Source: Acanthaster planci
Lineage: Eukaryota > Echinodermata > Asteroidea > Valvatida > Acanthasteridae
Reading direction: 5' to 3'
DNA: 62,000 nt
NCBI RefSeq assembly: GCF_001949145.1
Contig: NW_019091554.1
Span: 223,898-285,897, forward strand
Under the pieces are notes generated by a model that made no database searches, was not told the origin of the DNA, and saw nothing but the letters and a program-made list of their open reading frames with translations. Below, piece by piece: positions 34,791 through 46,912 of this stretch (within the stretch, counting starts at the first letter, position 1; each line of letters opens with the position of its first letter). Position numbers and translations under genes: made by a program.

Positions 34791-37700
34791 CTTACAACTT
34801 ACTTGCTACCTCACCATGAAAAACTCCAAAGCTCATCGATCAGTTGTACTTTACATGCAATTTGCAAAGAAATCTTGTATATGCTTTACACCGTTGGTAC
34901 ACTTGAGGTAGAGAACTATATAGTATAGCATAATATAGCATATTATTTAAACAAAATCTTGGTCTTTTGTATTTTTATACGGCGTTTTAATGGGGAATTT
35001 TCATTTTGGGCTTAAGAGAATATTACCCAAGCTTGGTTATATAAAAGAAACATAAATAAAACAATAATCCTTTAAAAGTAGATTTTAGCTGGTAATGTAA
35101 ACCAGTTGTGCTTGATTTTTTGAGCCGAAAATTTTCCAGTAATATGCATGTGTTTTAAGAACTTTTTAAGTACTGTATGTACAGTAGACCACAGAGATTC
35201 ATTAATGAATTGGAGTTATTAAACAATCTGTATAGGCATAACGTGAAAATTATCCGGTGTCTTTCAATTTCAGTTAGGCGTCTCGTACTTGTTCAATACC
35301 TCTTAGCCTTTAATATGGATTTAAAGCTGAGGATTTTATTCCTTATTGGCTTTCAAACAGTCAGAAACTTTGATGTGAGGTAACAGAAGACTGAAAACAG
35401 CAAAAGATGGCAATGCTTAGGAAAACACTCTGCCGAAATTCACTTCAAGTTTCCAACAAGACATTGGTATACGGAGTGCATCCACATTTTATCTTACCAA
35501 GATAATGATGATTACCAAAACATTAAGCCAACTCTGATGAAACATTAATAGATTTTATTTTACATTTACAAACCAGTGATGCATTGTTTTAAAATTAGTT
35601 CTCAGTGCACCAGTTCTTATTAAAAATGTAGATTCAGAGGCCCATGTATTTATTACGAAAATTAAAGTTGGATTTTCCTTGCACACAATCTGCACTCTGT
35701 GATTGACAACGGTGGCGTAATTAACCAACGCCTATTAGCCATTTATTTACGTTTGCGCAATGTTGAATGTCTGGAGATGAACTTTAACACCTGTCCACAT
35801 TGACCATAGCTTGGTGTAATTACCCGCACAACGTGAGGAGCGTTTCCCCGTCACAGTTAATGGGATCACAAAGACATCAGGAATCGCCTGATGCAGGGGT
35901 CAGCATGAAAACAGACCTTTGCTGCTCCCAGATATCTCCATGCAGGTTAGCCAGACATCAATGATAATGCAGAATCAACATTCTTTTTCGACAACTGTAG
36001 CAAAACAAATTCATTTACTAAGTTTTAAAAATCGTACCAACCAATGCAAACCCTCGTACCCTTACACGTTTTACATTTGGCACGTATAGAGCAAAGGAGA
36101 ACACATCAAATTCTTTAAATAACGTTTTCCTGGTCTATGCATATTCTAAACAAACTAACTGTATACTTACAGACCTTACAGCAAAGCAATGTGTCATTCT
36201 TTTTGTTTCTCACAATAAGAATTACCACAAGATCAATTTATACGAAACAAGTTATGGGACAGCAACCAGAGCTTTAAAACCGTCCCTTGTTTAAGAAGCG
36301 CAAACAGGCTCTAAATCAATAGGTCCATTGCAAAGTTGACGCCAGACAAACTGTTGCGATGATACGTCAAAGCACCGCTTAAGTCCTGATATTCTCTAGA
36401 AGCCGGCACACTCGACTGAAGGGCCTTTACTGACTAGTGTTACTGCAAAAAAATATCAGGGCACTCAATCCTGTCCTGAAACCTTGAGATGAGCGGTACA
36501 TATTTAGGTTTCTCAATCTCTGAATCATAAGTTATGAAATATTTTCAACCACTCACCGTGGCTTTGCAATGACAACTGACTTAACCTCCATTAACAACTG
36601 GAAGGAGAAATTCAGATATGTTGAGCGTGTCGCACCCTTGCAAAAAGTACAATTCTGATGGAAGCAATTTTTTTTTAATTTCCTCAGATAGGGATTTTTT
36701 CCGTATTCCTTGCATAAATGTTTCTTTTACCTTAAAGGAAATATACATGTGCCGATTCGTGAACTAAAACTCCTAATGTAGCAATCACTTTATGAAGACA
36801 ATATACATTGTTTCGATGTACCAGTAGACAATGTATGTCTTTATTCTTTGGTGTATCCAGTCAATGACTAAAATCGATGAAATGTTATCCACCAGTCCAG
36901 AAATAAGTGTTGAGCCGTATCTAACTTCTCCCTTGTCGGTTATGCAATCCAGACATTTAGCCACTAAAAAATAAAGTGCAGGAGCAAGAACGATTCATCT
37001 TGGAAATAAAAGAAAGAAATGTGAACAGTTCTTCGATTGAACTATGCCATGAAACTCATATTAATATTTATCACCTGCTCCAATGATTTTCTTTAATTCG
37101 ACCTCCAATAATTGTTGTTCTCGTCTGTCTATGTTTGCAGTGTCTGCAGGTACTGAGGAAACAATAAGTGTGCCTATCAAAGTGCACTTAGTCTGAATCA
37201 TTTTATAATTATCAGTAGAGCACCATTTACTTTTCCGCTGATTTTTACTCCATCGACAAAAAGAAGATAACTACTGCATAAATATCCACTTAAGGGTGCA
37301 AGTAATATTTTGCCTTTTCACATATCATATGGATTTCAGAGCTATTTGTGTTTTTTTAATAAAGGATAATTCCTTCAAGGCTTGCTGATGGTGCAACTAC
37401 TTTTTATACATGGAAATGCCTCAAATATTCACTTGAGCTTAAATGCCTTCTACACCAGTTACCAAAGGGTACCTTACACAACTGGAAGTGGTAGAATGAC
37501 TGTTATTTACACCCAGTTGTCCTTTGGACTTGCTCGTTTACCAAAACACATCAAAGCTCCGCTGTTGAACCAACCCCCTTTGTTGTTCCCACAATTGGCA
37601 GTAAAAAAGACACCCGTCATCTTCCCCGGTCCATATCGTCAGCTATTTCATCCGATAGCATTGTTGGTCCTGTTTGTCAACCCAGACCCTCGTATATATT

Positions 37701-38192
37701 AGTAGTAGTGATTTTCCACCCTTTTCAGAAGCAACACACTAGAACTTGACGAGTAGATTGATTATCTTATCTTAATATCCCCAACGCTGTGGCAATAAAG
37801 GGGGGGTCACACAAGTTTCAGTCACTCTGATCTCATGTCCTGCATTTGCCATGTTGCAAAATGGTTGCCACTCACTGCTGACAAAGACTGTTCAACGTCT
37901 CCATCAACAAAGAGTGATTAAAAATTATGAAAAATGAATAGGAGAAACTGCACAATGGTGTTAACCAAAGGGATAAATAAAATATGATAAAAAGTTCAAG
38001 GACCGTGAACGTTTTTAATTTTTAGATACAAAAATATACATTGGAAAATGTTAAGAAAAGTTGTCTTTTAATTTAGATGCTCCTGCAATTTCCGTCTGCT
38101 GCTTATTACTGTGTCAGGATTCAAATGTACATTTCATCAAATCGAAAGAATATAGTCTTTTCACACACTGAATAAGTTCAAACATTCCCAGA
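34791..38192. other. Intergenic stretch without recognised genes
   Basis: AT-rich spacer of about 3.4 kb. The longest ORF (37382-37702, 106 codons) has no recognisable domain, no splice context and no paralogue in the window. I see no RNA gene and no clear repeat here. Confidence 0.5.
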
Positions 38193-39283
38193 CCATCATT
38201 ATCATCATCATCATCATCATAATCCTCATCATATTGTTGTTGTTGTTCTTGTTGTTGTTCTTGTTGTTGTTGCTCTTGTTGTTGTTGCTCTTGTTGTTGT
38301 TCTTCTTCTTCTTGTTCTTGTTGTTGTTCTTCTTCTTCTTGTTCTTGTTGTTGTTCTTCTTCTTCTTGTTCTTGTTGTTGTTCTTCTTCTTCTTCTTGTT
38401 CTTGTTGTTGTTGTTCTTCTTCTTCTTCTTCTTCTTGTTCTTGTTCTTGTTGTTGTTCTTGTTGTTGTTGTTCTTCTTCTTCTTCTTCTTCTTCTTCTTG
38501 TTCTTGTTGTTGTTGTTCTTCTTCTTCTTCTTCTTCTTGTTCTTGTTCTTGTTGTTGTTCTTGTTGTTGTTGTTCTTCTTCTTCTTCTTCTTCTTCTTCT
38601 TGTTCTTGTTGTTGTTGTTCTTCTTCTTCTTCTTCTTCTTGTTCTTGTTCTTGTTGTTGTTCTTGTTGTTGTTGTTCTTCTTCTTGTTGTTGTTCTTGTT
38701 GTTCTTGTTGTTGTTGTTCTTCTTCTTCTTCTTCTTCTTCTTCTTCTTCTTCTCTTTCTTCTTCTTGTTCTTGTTGCTCTTGTTGTTGTTCTTGTTGTTG
38801 TTGTTCTTGCTGTTGTTGTTCTTGTTGTTGTTCTTCTTCTTCTTGTTCTTCTTGTTCTTGTTCTTGTTGTTGTTGTTCTTCTTCTTCTTCTTCTTCTTCT
38901 CTTTCTTCTTCTTGTTCTTGTTGCTCTTGTTGTTGTTCTTGTTGTTGTTGTTCTTGCTGTTGTTGTTCTTGTTGTTGTTGTTGTTCTTCTTCTTCTTCTT
39001 CTTGTTCTTGTTGTTGTTCTTGTTGTTGTTGTTGTTGTTCTTCTTGTTGTTGTTCTTGTTGTTCTTGTTGTTGTTGTTCTTCTTCTTCTTCTTCTTCTCT
39101 TTCTTCTTCTCGTTCTTGTTGCTCTTGTTGTTGTTCTTGTTGTTGTTGTTCTTGCTGTTGTTGTTCTTGTTGTTGTTCTTCTTCTTCTTGTTCTTGTTGT
39201 TGTTCTTGTGCTTGTTGTTTGTTCTTGTTGTTGTTGTTCTTCTTGTTGTTGTTCTTGTTGTTCTTGGTGTTCTTGTTGTTGTT
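38193..39283. repeat. 1.1-kb CAT then GTT/CTT trinucleotide array with higher-order structure
   Basis: (CAT)n from 38193 to 38231 is followed by almost pure GTT and CTT triplets to 39283 (polypyrimidine-rich on +, AAC/AAG on -). Superimposed are higher-order units. A unit of about 105 bp containing CTTGTTCTTGTTCTTGTTG recurs three times from about 38430 to 38740. A second unit, containing TTCTCTTTCTTCTTC followed by GTTGCTCTTG and TTCTTGCTG, recurs three times from about 38750 to 39180. Long Leu/Phe and Asn/Lys reading frames on the two strands are by-products of triplet composition. Confidence 0.9.
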
Positions 39284-39440
39284 TTAGAGGCAGGAGGAAA
39301 CCGGAGTACCCGGAGAAAACCTGCGAGAGCGATTATGGACTGGAAACTAAACGTACTAAAGGCTTGGGCTAAGCCGGGACTCGAACCCGGGCCTCCTTGG
39401 TGCAAAGAGAGTAAAGAACCGCTACGCTGAAACCCCCCCC
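39284..39440 (-). mobile_element. tRNA-derived SINE whose tail leads into the trinucleotide array
   Basis: On the minus strand, starting near 39440, there is a tRNA-like head: an A-box-like CAGCGTAGCGGTT and a perfect B box GGTTCGAGTCC. It is followed by a body containing CAGGTTTTCTCCGGGTACTC and CGGTTTCCTCC, a core like that found in SINEs of many aquatic animals. The element then runs directly into (AAC)n/(AAG)n, as expected if the SINE tail seeded the microsatellite. The head does not fold as a complete tRNA with intact acceptor arm, so a tRNA gene is not called. A 12-base poly-C run (39433-39444) abuts the head. Confidence 0.7.
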
Positions 39441-39461
39441 CCCCATTATGTTTCTTGTTTA

Positions 39462-39626
39462 AAAATATACTCTCCAGGTTATTCAACATCGGCAGAGTAG
39501 CCCGGGTTTTTTTCTCTTATTTCACCGGGCTGGTTATCCAAGATCATATATTTTTGTTTTCAAAATATACTCTCCAGAATACTCAACACCGGCACAGAAG
39601 CCCAGGTTTTCCCTCTTATTTCACCA
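39462..39626. repeat. Tandem pair, period 100 bp
   Basis: AAAATATACTCTCCAG begins at 39462 and again at 39562. Each is followed by a matching stretch: ATTCAACATCGGCAGAGTAG versus ACTCAACACCGGCACAGAAG, then CCC(G/A)GGTTTT and CTCTTATTTCACC. Confidence 0.75.
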
Positions 39627-42040
39627 ATACCGAAAGTTTATTTCGATGTCACCTCGAGAGCATAATCCAATCTTACCAACCGCAAACCGGCATTTTTTCT
39701 GAAACCTATAGCAATAAACTTTATACAACATTTAGAAAACCGCAAAATTTTTAACGGAAAAAAATTTGACCCTTTTATATCCAGAACTATTTAAAAGAAA
39801 ATTCCAGTGAGTTGCTTGACGATTTCGATCGATGACACGCGCCCAATCACCACTTATGCTAAACAAAGAAGCATTACAAACTCAAGACTAAGGTCTTACA
39901 AATTCAATACAAAGGGGATTGCAAGTAAACAAACTTACTTCAAGCCACCTGTGTGGCAAAACAAACTCTTGACAAATAAAAAAAGGGAAGCTAAGGATGA
40001 TATAATTACTAAGGTTGGGGGCAGTCAACGAAGACTAACAGACGTACAAAAATTGCCATGGAAGGACGAATAGCCCAAATAATCCAGGTCAAATAAAACC
40101 AGTGCTGCGTTCAGCGTTACCTTCTCCAATTAACAACTCGAAAAATCGTTCTAAAAAGAAATTTCTCGTGTCAGTCTTCACTTAGTTAAAATACACATTA
40201 TTTACGCGTCGAAATATAGTTAAAAGCTTAATATTTAAGTTACAGTTTAAAACTTAAATTTTAAGTTTAAACCTTAAAGATGACTGTACCATTTTTAGTT
40301 CATCGGTGGAGAACCCCCTTCGGCGCAGCAAGGAACCACAACAAACTCACGGTTCAGGCAAAACGGCAGGCGTGTTGACACCTGGTTAATTGGCACCAAT
40401 ACCACTGGTGGCTCGCCTGACCGTGCGTTCTGCGTTCATGTAATACACCACAGAGACCTCACTGTGCAGAAATTATGGCACCAGCTAAATTTCCCAATTA
40501 CAGACATGAAAGTTTTGTTGTCACATGGAGCCCGAATTTATGTGCCATTTCATGTGTGGGTTTTGACTTCAGACATAATCAATAATCAAAGTAATTGTGG
40601 CATTTAATGTATTGTGTAGGCTATACGTAACAGCATTTACAAATGAAGGCTTATTACTCCCAGCATCTACAGACGATACAACCTTGTCCCTCCAATTTCC
40701 CGTTTATATTTATGTTTAACGTGTCAGTACATTCCCTTAACAATTTCAATGTCATGCAAATACCCCCTGCCAGTTTCTCTTCAAACAAAACCTGCCCATT
40801 CACCCAATTTCTTTGCTAATCTTGTTGACATCCTGATATCTACACATTTCTTAATGTCTTCAAGAGAGGGTCCATTTGTTCCAGTGATTAAGAAAACATC
40901 ATCCAAGTCAACACTCAAACTTAGATAACACCCGAAAATTTGATGAAGAAACATCTCTGGCAATGGAACATATTAGCGATGCTTATCTGCTCAATTTGCT
41001 GCTTAATCAGTGACGATCCACCAAAGTACAATCCCTCAAAAGATAAAAAAATAAACCTTTCAGGTTGATCTTCTTAACAATTGATAGAAATTTTCCTGTA
41101 ATTAATCTAGAATTTCTTTTAACTAGTTCTCTTGCACGCATGGTTGTAGAATGGGTTAACTTTTTGGCGTAACTCTGATCATTTTTATTCTGCTTCAGGC
41201 CTAATTTTGATCAAATTTCCTGAAGATTTTTCAGCTAGCGTGCAAGTCTCTCCCATGAGAGCCAGGACGGTTTGGTCATACTCATTGGGAAGAGAAATGC
41301 AGATAGAGGGTGAGACATGTCTCATAAGAGGTCCAACCTTGTTCGCATATTCCCGATCTAATTTTCCTTTTTACAATTTATTCTTCGATGAGGATGCACA
41401 GCCTTTGACGAATGTGGCAGAAAATTCTTGACAGGTTACCCTGTCAAGGATTTCGCTGTACACGGCTTGTTGAAAATTGGTCATTACAATTCAGGACAAC
41501 ACGGCACGTCTTCACTCAGGTCAACCTGCTATTAGCGGATGGAGTTTTCCTTATCATTCAAAGGATGCTTCTAGCAACAAATATTTGTGCCAATGTTTCT
41601 TCAATACTATCTGGGAAAGGTAAGATGCGTGTAAGGCCTGGAAGTCCTTGATGAATCGAATTCCCGCTTCAAAATAAAGCTAAACTCCTACTTCACAAAG
41701 TACTTACCTTTCCCGCGTATAGCGCAACGCTTGACGTAAGTAATTTTACAGAGGGCGCTATGGCGAAACAACGTGGTCCAACATCGTCTGTATTTTTCAG
41801 CAAAAACACTTCTGTAGAACTCGGACAAAGCAACTATAAAGTGTTAAGAAACACTTAGTAATGAGTGCTTACCGTACATCGTTGTCCTAGACGGAAATTT
41901 GGTGTGGGAATTCGAGCTAAGCTGCGTAGCTATCCTCCCCAATTAGTTTCTTCATCAAGAACGTCTACAGGCGTAAATCGATGATGCGCGCATCAAGTTT
42001 TCATTGCTGCCGTTTGAAGCGTTGTACGTTAAATACCAGG
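39627..42040. other. Intergenic stretch without recognised genes
   Basis: About 2.4 kb between repeats. ORFs of 60-88 codons (for example 39807-40073 and the minus-strand 40781-40963) show no recognisable domain. Nothing else was identified. Confidence 0.45.
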
Positions 42041-42213
42041 CTTGATATGGGACAGAGGGGTACCCCCCCGACAAGTCCAATCCCTATACACAATCTAGCC
42101 TATTGTTACCTAACGCATCCCCCTGGAAGTCTGAAAAGAATTCCTGAGATACCAATATAAGAAATAACAACGACCAACACAAAGGCGGGGGTGCTCTCTG
42201 TCCCAAAGTTTGC
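42041..42213. mobile_element. Short inverted-repeat element (MITE-like), copy 1
   Basis: The left end GATATGGGACAGAGGGGTAC is mirrored at the right end by the inverse of TTTGGGACAGAGAGCACCCC. The interior shares CAATCCCTATACA, GCATCCCCCT, AAAGAATTCC and GACCAACACAAAGG with copy 2 at 46751-46912, in the same order. The element is 173 bp and non-coding. Confidence 0.75.
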
Positions 42214-42505
42214 TTCATTATGCGTTGCCACTGTGACGCCGACCGACTTTTGCCAAAGGTCGCTCCGGCCTCCCGACCAAACCCTTTGTTAAGCCCAGAC
42301 AGTGGCTATCCGGGTAAACCTATGTGGTGGCTCCGTTTGGGGAGCCGTATGCCGTCAATGCGTGGTGCTCAGTCTCTCTTATCTTCAGGACGGGCACTTC
42401 ATCAGACTTCAGGGACGGACATTGAGGAACTGACTGGACAGACAGACGGAGAAGTTATGGACACCGATACCTTTATTCCTCGGGTTCAAATGGCAATCAC
42501 AAGGT

Positions 42506-43330
42506 TTTAAATTTCATTTCATTTATTTCAACTTTCGGGATCAACATTTCACGGAATACAACAAAAGTTACAAGAGAGAGAGAGAATACACAAGACATAC
42601 AAAGGACAAATAAACAGTATTTAACCCGCTCCCGCTGGATTACCCAAAAGAAACATGGTTTCTGTCGAGGGGCTCTCCAACTGGTTAAACGGGAAACAAT
42701 AAGAACAATAATAAATATAGATCGATACATAAATAGATTTGTCTTTTATGGCAGTAACATAAATTCTAATGTAACATAACTTATAGCTTAAATAAAGAAA
42801 TGATGTGAGAAAAAGCTGTACTTGTTTATTAACATTATCATGAAAAACAAACTAACTCTCATCAAAAACAAAGACAAAACAAAAACAAAAACCAAAATAA
42901 AAACGAAACCAAAAACCAAAGGGGGGGAGGCAGCTGAATGCCTGCAACTCCCATCCGGGCTAAAACGTAAACTGGGCAACTTTCAGTGGGAATATAATTC
43001 ATGATGGCAATAAATTGTCTGAATGGCACAGGAGATAGGGTCTTGGTGAAAGAGGTGATCACCTAAAGAATTAAGGAAGTCTTTTGGGTAGGTTTCCAGA
43101 AAAAGATTTTGGAGGTCACCTGGAAGTGAATTGAACAATCTTGGAAAGAGAGTAAAAAGGGAAAATTTCACAGAGTTAGTACGGCAGTATTGATGTTTGA
43201 AGAGCAACGAGTCTGTCTTTCTTGTGTTGGGCTGTGGAAGAAGGTGTGACGGGATATTAATATATTTGTAGAGGCATTTGATAGCAAAAGAAACACTCAA
43301 GTATGAGTCGGTTGAAGAGAGGGGGAGTTT
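42506..43330 (-). mobile_element. 5'-truncated LINE remnant (3' end of ORF2)
   Basis: The minus-strand frame 43300-42983 reads KTDSLLFKHQYCRTNSVKFS then LFTLFPRLFNSLPGDL and a final helix ending LNSLGDHLF. This matches the C-terminal pattern of CR1/L2-type LINE ORF2 (RT...S-x(3)-R-x-F/W-N-x-LP...F...L). Toward lower coordinates comes a 3' UTR with an A-rich (AAAAC)-like tract at 42841-42925, then a tail of ATGAAATGAAAT units at 42506-42525. The 5' truncation is typical of LINE insertion. Confidence 0.7.
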
Positions 43331-44424
43331 AGGTTTACTGATCTCCTCCTAATTGGCAAGAAATCGTTAAAGGTGGCACCTTCGCAGAGGGTACGGACTG
43401 TAAAACACAGCCAAAACTCCTGGCCCACAGCGCGAACTACACAGTATGAACGTCCGATCCGTGTCGAAAGCTACACGGTTCCAACCCGTGTTGACTTCTT
43501 AAAATTTCAACGCGGTTCAATGCCACTCCATTTTCACACTGCTGAACACATCGCCGGCATTTTTGCTATACGTGTAATGTTTGCACCCGTGTATTGCGCG
43601 ATCCTGTCACACTTACGATACACCCATGCGTCCGACACGGGTTAAATTGCTTATTTTGAGAAACCCCTTTGCTATTTCTTGTTGTACCATCAAGCTGGCT
43701 TTGGATGGAGCTGTCAGCCCAAATTGCCAACAAAGCCTTCACCTCCTCCTCTTTCCATGTCGGCCTTTTTTTCAGATTGAGAGCCTTTATCTGACATTTT
43801 GGATGTTTTTTTGTAAGAGCAAAATCAAAGTCGGTATAAGGTAAATTCGTTTGTTCGTTGGCGTCCTATATTACTACAGTGTACATGTGAGTTCGCCCGC
43901 ACGATATTTACAACAATAACCCACTTGCGTTCACACTACGACTTTCAACACGTGTCTGACATCTCAACACGGGCCAGTGCTGTGTTCAAATGGTGTAGTG
44001 TGAAAAGGTCAGTGACTTTTACAGGGGTCGGACCCGTGTCCAACCATAATAGAGTAGTGTCCTTGCTCTATGGTCCAACCCATAGATTTTTCGTAGTGTG
44101 AAAAGGCCTCAAGAGAACTTCAGGGATCTCCGGCCAGCATACAAAACCAGATTCCCCCGGAGAATAACGAACAGGTCCCCAGTGCGTCCTCAGCTCCGAT
44201 CCCCTATCTTTCCTACCCAGCAGTTCAGCACTTAAGTCCAGCTTGTCCACGTTCACTCCAGACGCAGAGCAGCGATTCTCATACACGTCCTTAATTCTCC
44301 ACGACACACCGCTATCATCTCCCACGCCGCGCTCACACAGTCCCGCCGACTGGGGGCGCTGCGTAAGCAGCCACTAGGGGTGCACCACTACAAATAAATT
44401 CCCATAGACAGCAGTGATAAATCC
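43331..44424. repeat. Probable decayed DNA-transposon end with scattered CCCGTGT/ACACGGG motifs
   Basis: Short ACCCGTGT/ACACGGGT motifs occur in both orientations from about 43450 to 44040. GTAGTGTGAAAAGG occurs twice, at about 43997 and 44093. This looks like a subterminal repeat field of a DNA element, but its ends could not be defined because of the gap that follows. Confidence 0.3.
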
Positions 44425-44572
44425 NNNNNNNNNNNNNNNNNNNNNNNNNNNNNNNNNNNNNNNNNNNNNNNNNNNNNNNNNNNNNNNNNNNNNNNNNNNN
44501 NNNNNNNNNNNNNNNNNNNNNNNNNNNNNNNNNNNNNNNNNNNNNNNNNNNNNNNNNNNNNNNNNNNNNNNN
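44425..44572. other. Assembly gap (148 N)
   Basis: Run of N with no sequence; reading frames crossing it are meaningless. A further single N is at 45857. Confidence 0.99.
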
Positions 44573-46687
44573 TCCACATTGCTCAGAATTGGAAGCCCCG
44601 AGTCTGGCCCACAGGTTCAGTCTCATATTTCTTCAGTTCCATGGCTCTCAGGACCCTCTAATATAGAATAATTTGAGTGTATAACTTTTATTAATGAGCT
44701 CGGCGGACATATTTCTGGTTCAAGCGCTCATGCCTTTGACACACTAATTGTGCGCGTGACTGTTTTCAACCGATATGGGGTACTTCTGCATGGTGATATG
44801 ACTGATGTAGGCCTATTACATAAAACAGCACCACTGTCTCCACTACCCGGAACTGCGGTATCAAAAGAAGTACTTTGTGTAATTGTACTTTTCTTTTGTT
44901 CGTTTTCGTTCTTTCTTCTTGTCCATTTTGTATCTTTATTGTTGGAACTTACAGTCATGTAAAACAAGTCGGGACCTACAGTCATATAAAGCAGCCTGTT
45001 GCTAATATGATGATCTTGCCTAGGTATATTTTGATAAATAAATAAATTTACTGACTGATTGCATAATGTGTTAATTCATGTGAGTTTGTTTGTGCAAATC
45101 CCGGGGTCAGTGTTAGATAAGCTAAAATCTGCGTACCTTTTTTCGGTCATGGCTGTGTTTTTGTCAATAAATAATAGGCTTATTTATTTCACTCCTCCGG
45201 GTGAACTTTTGGTACGCTTTACAAACTTGTAAAAAGATCAAGTTTTCTTGTGCGGTTTGACCGGGGTTTTTTTTAGAGACCTCCGTTGTTCCAGAGAATG
45301 AATAGAATTCGACCTTCAACAGTTCAGTTTGAGCTCCGAACGTGACGGTGCAGTTTTGAAGGCAGAAATAACGCTTCTACGAGTGTCAGTAAACCCCTTA
45401 GCTAACACTTTGTTATGAAACAAATCTTTCAAGAGGCTCAGACGGAAGCAAACTAGTAGTTATGCCAAGGCCTACAGACAGGGTAAGTTGTCAACAGCTT
45501 TCTGTGAAAAGTTCGTCTCAAGGCGGCCTTCTGTTATTTCTCAGTTTCTGGCCAATTTTACTGCTGCAGCACTTCAAGTGAGTTAGTCTGAAACAACGTT
45601 TTACTTATAAACTAGGTTTGGGTCTTTTTTGTTTAAATTTCAAAACTATTTCTGTGACGTTGTGACGTACAGTTTGCTGTAGATTCGTAACAACGACTAG
45701 ATTACCCCGATTCGTATTCTCCTTTCCCCCTCTGAACGGTTTAGTAGTTGTGACCGGAGTGTCGGGGTATATATTTGGGGCCGTGGCGCTGATTCTACTG
45801 GGCCTTTTTAACAGGCACATTGGGCAAATTTATTAACGGATATCAGAAACACCCACNAGTCTGGTCTTATTGTGTATGTTTGCCTTTCTCCGTAGAAAAT
45901 GGCGCATAGTTTATCTCTCGTTTTGTTTCAGAATCAATGATTTATAAAGCAAGATTTTCAACAAAGATTAGAATTTTCTCTTCACCTTTCAATGAGGAAT
46001 AAATTTGATGTGTTTTGGCTACTTTTCTGTGTCTACGTTTTCCCCAGTCTCTCTTATATGTTAGATAATAATTTAATTGAATTGACATAAACTCGGGTAC
46101 ATCTTCGCGTTGTACCAAGATCATACCGGTCCTGAGGTGACAGATTTGTCAGGCTTACTGCCAGCTGTTAGGGTATGCGGCCCGGCACATTTATCTCAGT
46201 TCGTTTAAAACGGCCATCAAAGATACTTATATAATCTTGCTTAAAGAGCTAGGCTGCTTGTAAATTTTCTTGTGTTGTAAATGTTTTTAGCGCTATAAGC
46301 AATTTTAGGAGGATGTGTGCGCTTTATAAAAATTCTTTATTGTTATCACTGAACTCTAAAATTTGCATCGTAATTTCAATCCAAGGTTGCTCATTCATCA
46401 CATGAAACAGCAATACCTTAAAGTGGGCATTTCGGAATGATTCATACACAAGAACATGTAAAGATCAGTGAACCTCATTTTGAGTGGATTGTAAAGTGGT
46501 TCGAAAAGTGCTAACCATACTTTCATATAGGATTGATATAGCATTCCTCAATTTCATTGAGTCCTGTAGTGGTTTTAGTCCGGAAGATTTCGCTGCAATG
46601 ACACACGTATAATTATGGCCCAAAGGCACAAGAGGGATTCAGCACAGACCTATTGACTGTAGGAATACTGTCAATGTTAAACGTTTC
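44573..46687. other. Intergenic stretch without recognised genes
   Basis: About 2.1 kb with short ORFs only and a single ambiguous base at 45857. No domain, RNA gene or repeat structure was recognised. Confidence 0.45.
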
Positions 46688-46723
46688 ACCATGGAGCTAT
46701 TATGTGTTTAATAGCTCCATGGT
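46688..46723. repeat. 36-bp perfect-arm hairpin
   Basis: The 15-bp arms ACCATGGAGCTATTA and TAATAGCTCCATGGT are perfectly complementary around a 6-base loop (46703-46708). It lies just left of the MITE-like copy 2. Confidence 0.85.
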
Positions 46724-46750
46724 TTCACGTAGCCAAACCCGTTATATCCA

Positions 46751-46912
46751 GTAAGATATTGGACGGAGGGGTACCCCCCACATGTCCAATCCCTATACAT
46801 AGAGTATTGTGACCTGACACATCCCCCTCATGTCTGTAAAGAATTCCGGAGATTCTGATTTAACAATGACCAACACAAAGGTGTGACGGGTACTCTCCGT
46901 CCCATATCTTGC
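46751..46912. mobile_element. Short inverted-repeat element (MITE-like), copy 2
   Basis: The left end GTAAGATATTGGACGGAGGG is mirrored by the inverse of GCAAGATATGGGACGGAGAG at the right end, each followed inwards by GTACCC. The interior matches copy 1 at 42041-42213 in order (CAATCCCTATACA, ACATCCCCCT, AAAGAATTCC, GACCAACACAAAGG). It is 162 bp and non-coding. Confidence 0.8.

Noticed and set aside
37382-37702. 106-codon + strand ORF in the C-D spacer
   Set aside because: No recognisable domain, no splice context and no paralogue; length is within chance expectation for this much DNA.
39369-39440. tRNA gene on the minus strand
   Set aside because: A and B boxes are present, but the acceptor stem does not pair and the sequence continues into a SINE body and a microsatellite tail.
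38161-39489. Long ORFs of 442 codons (-, Asn/Lys) and 398 codons (+, Leu/Phe) over the trinucleotide array
   Set aside because: Open only because GTT and CTT triplets contain no stops in these frames. The sequence is pure microsatellite with no domain; only the flanking SINE adds complexity.
40236-40280. AT-rich palindromic stretch near AAACTTAAATTTTAAGTTT
   Set aside because: Low-complexity AT sequence makes such palindromes common; not better than chance.
40781-40963. Minus-strand ORF with some protein-like composition
   Set aside because: Possibly a transposon fragment, but no family motif could be named and there is no flanking structure.
44333-44671. ORFs spanning the N run
   Set aside because: They consist mostly of unknown residues from the assembly gap.
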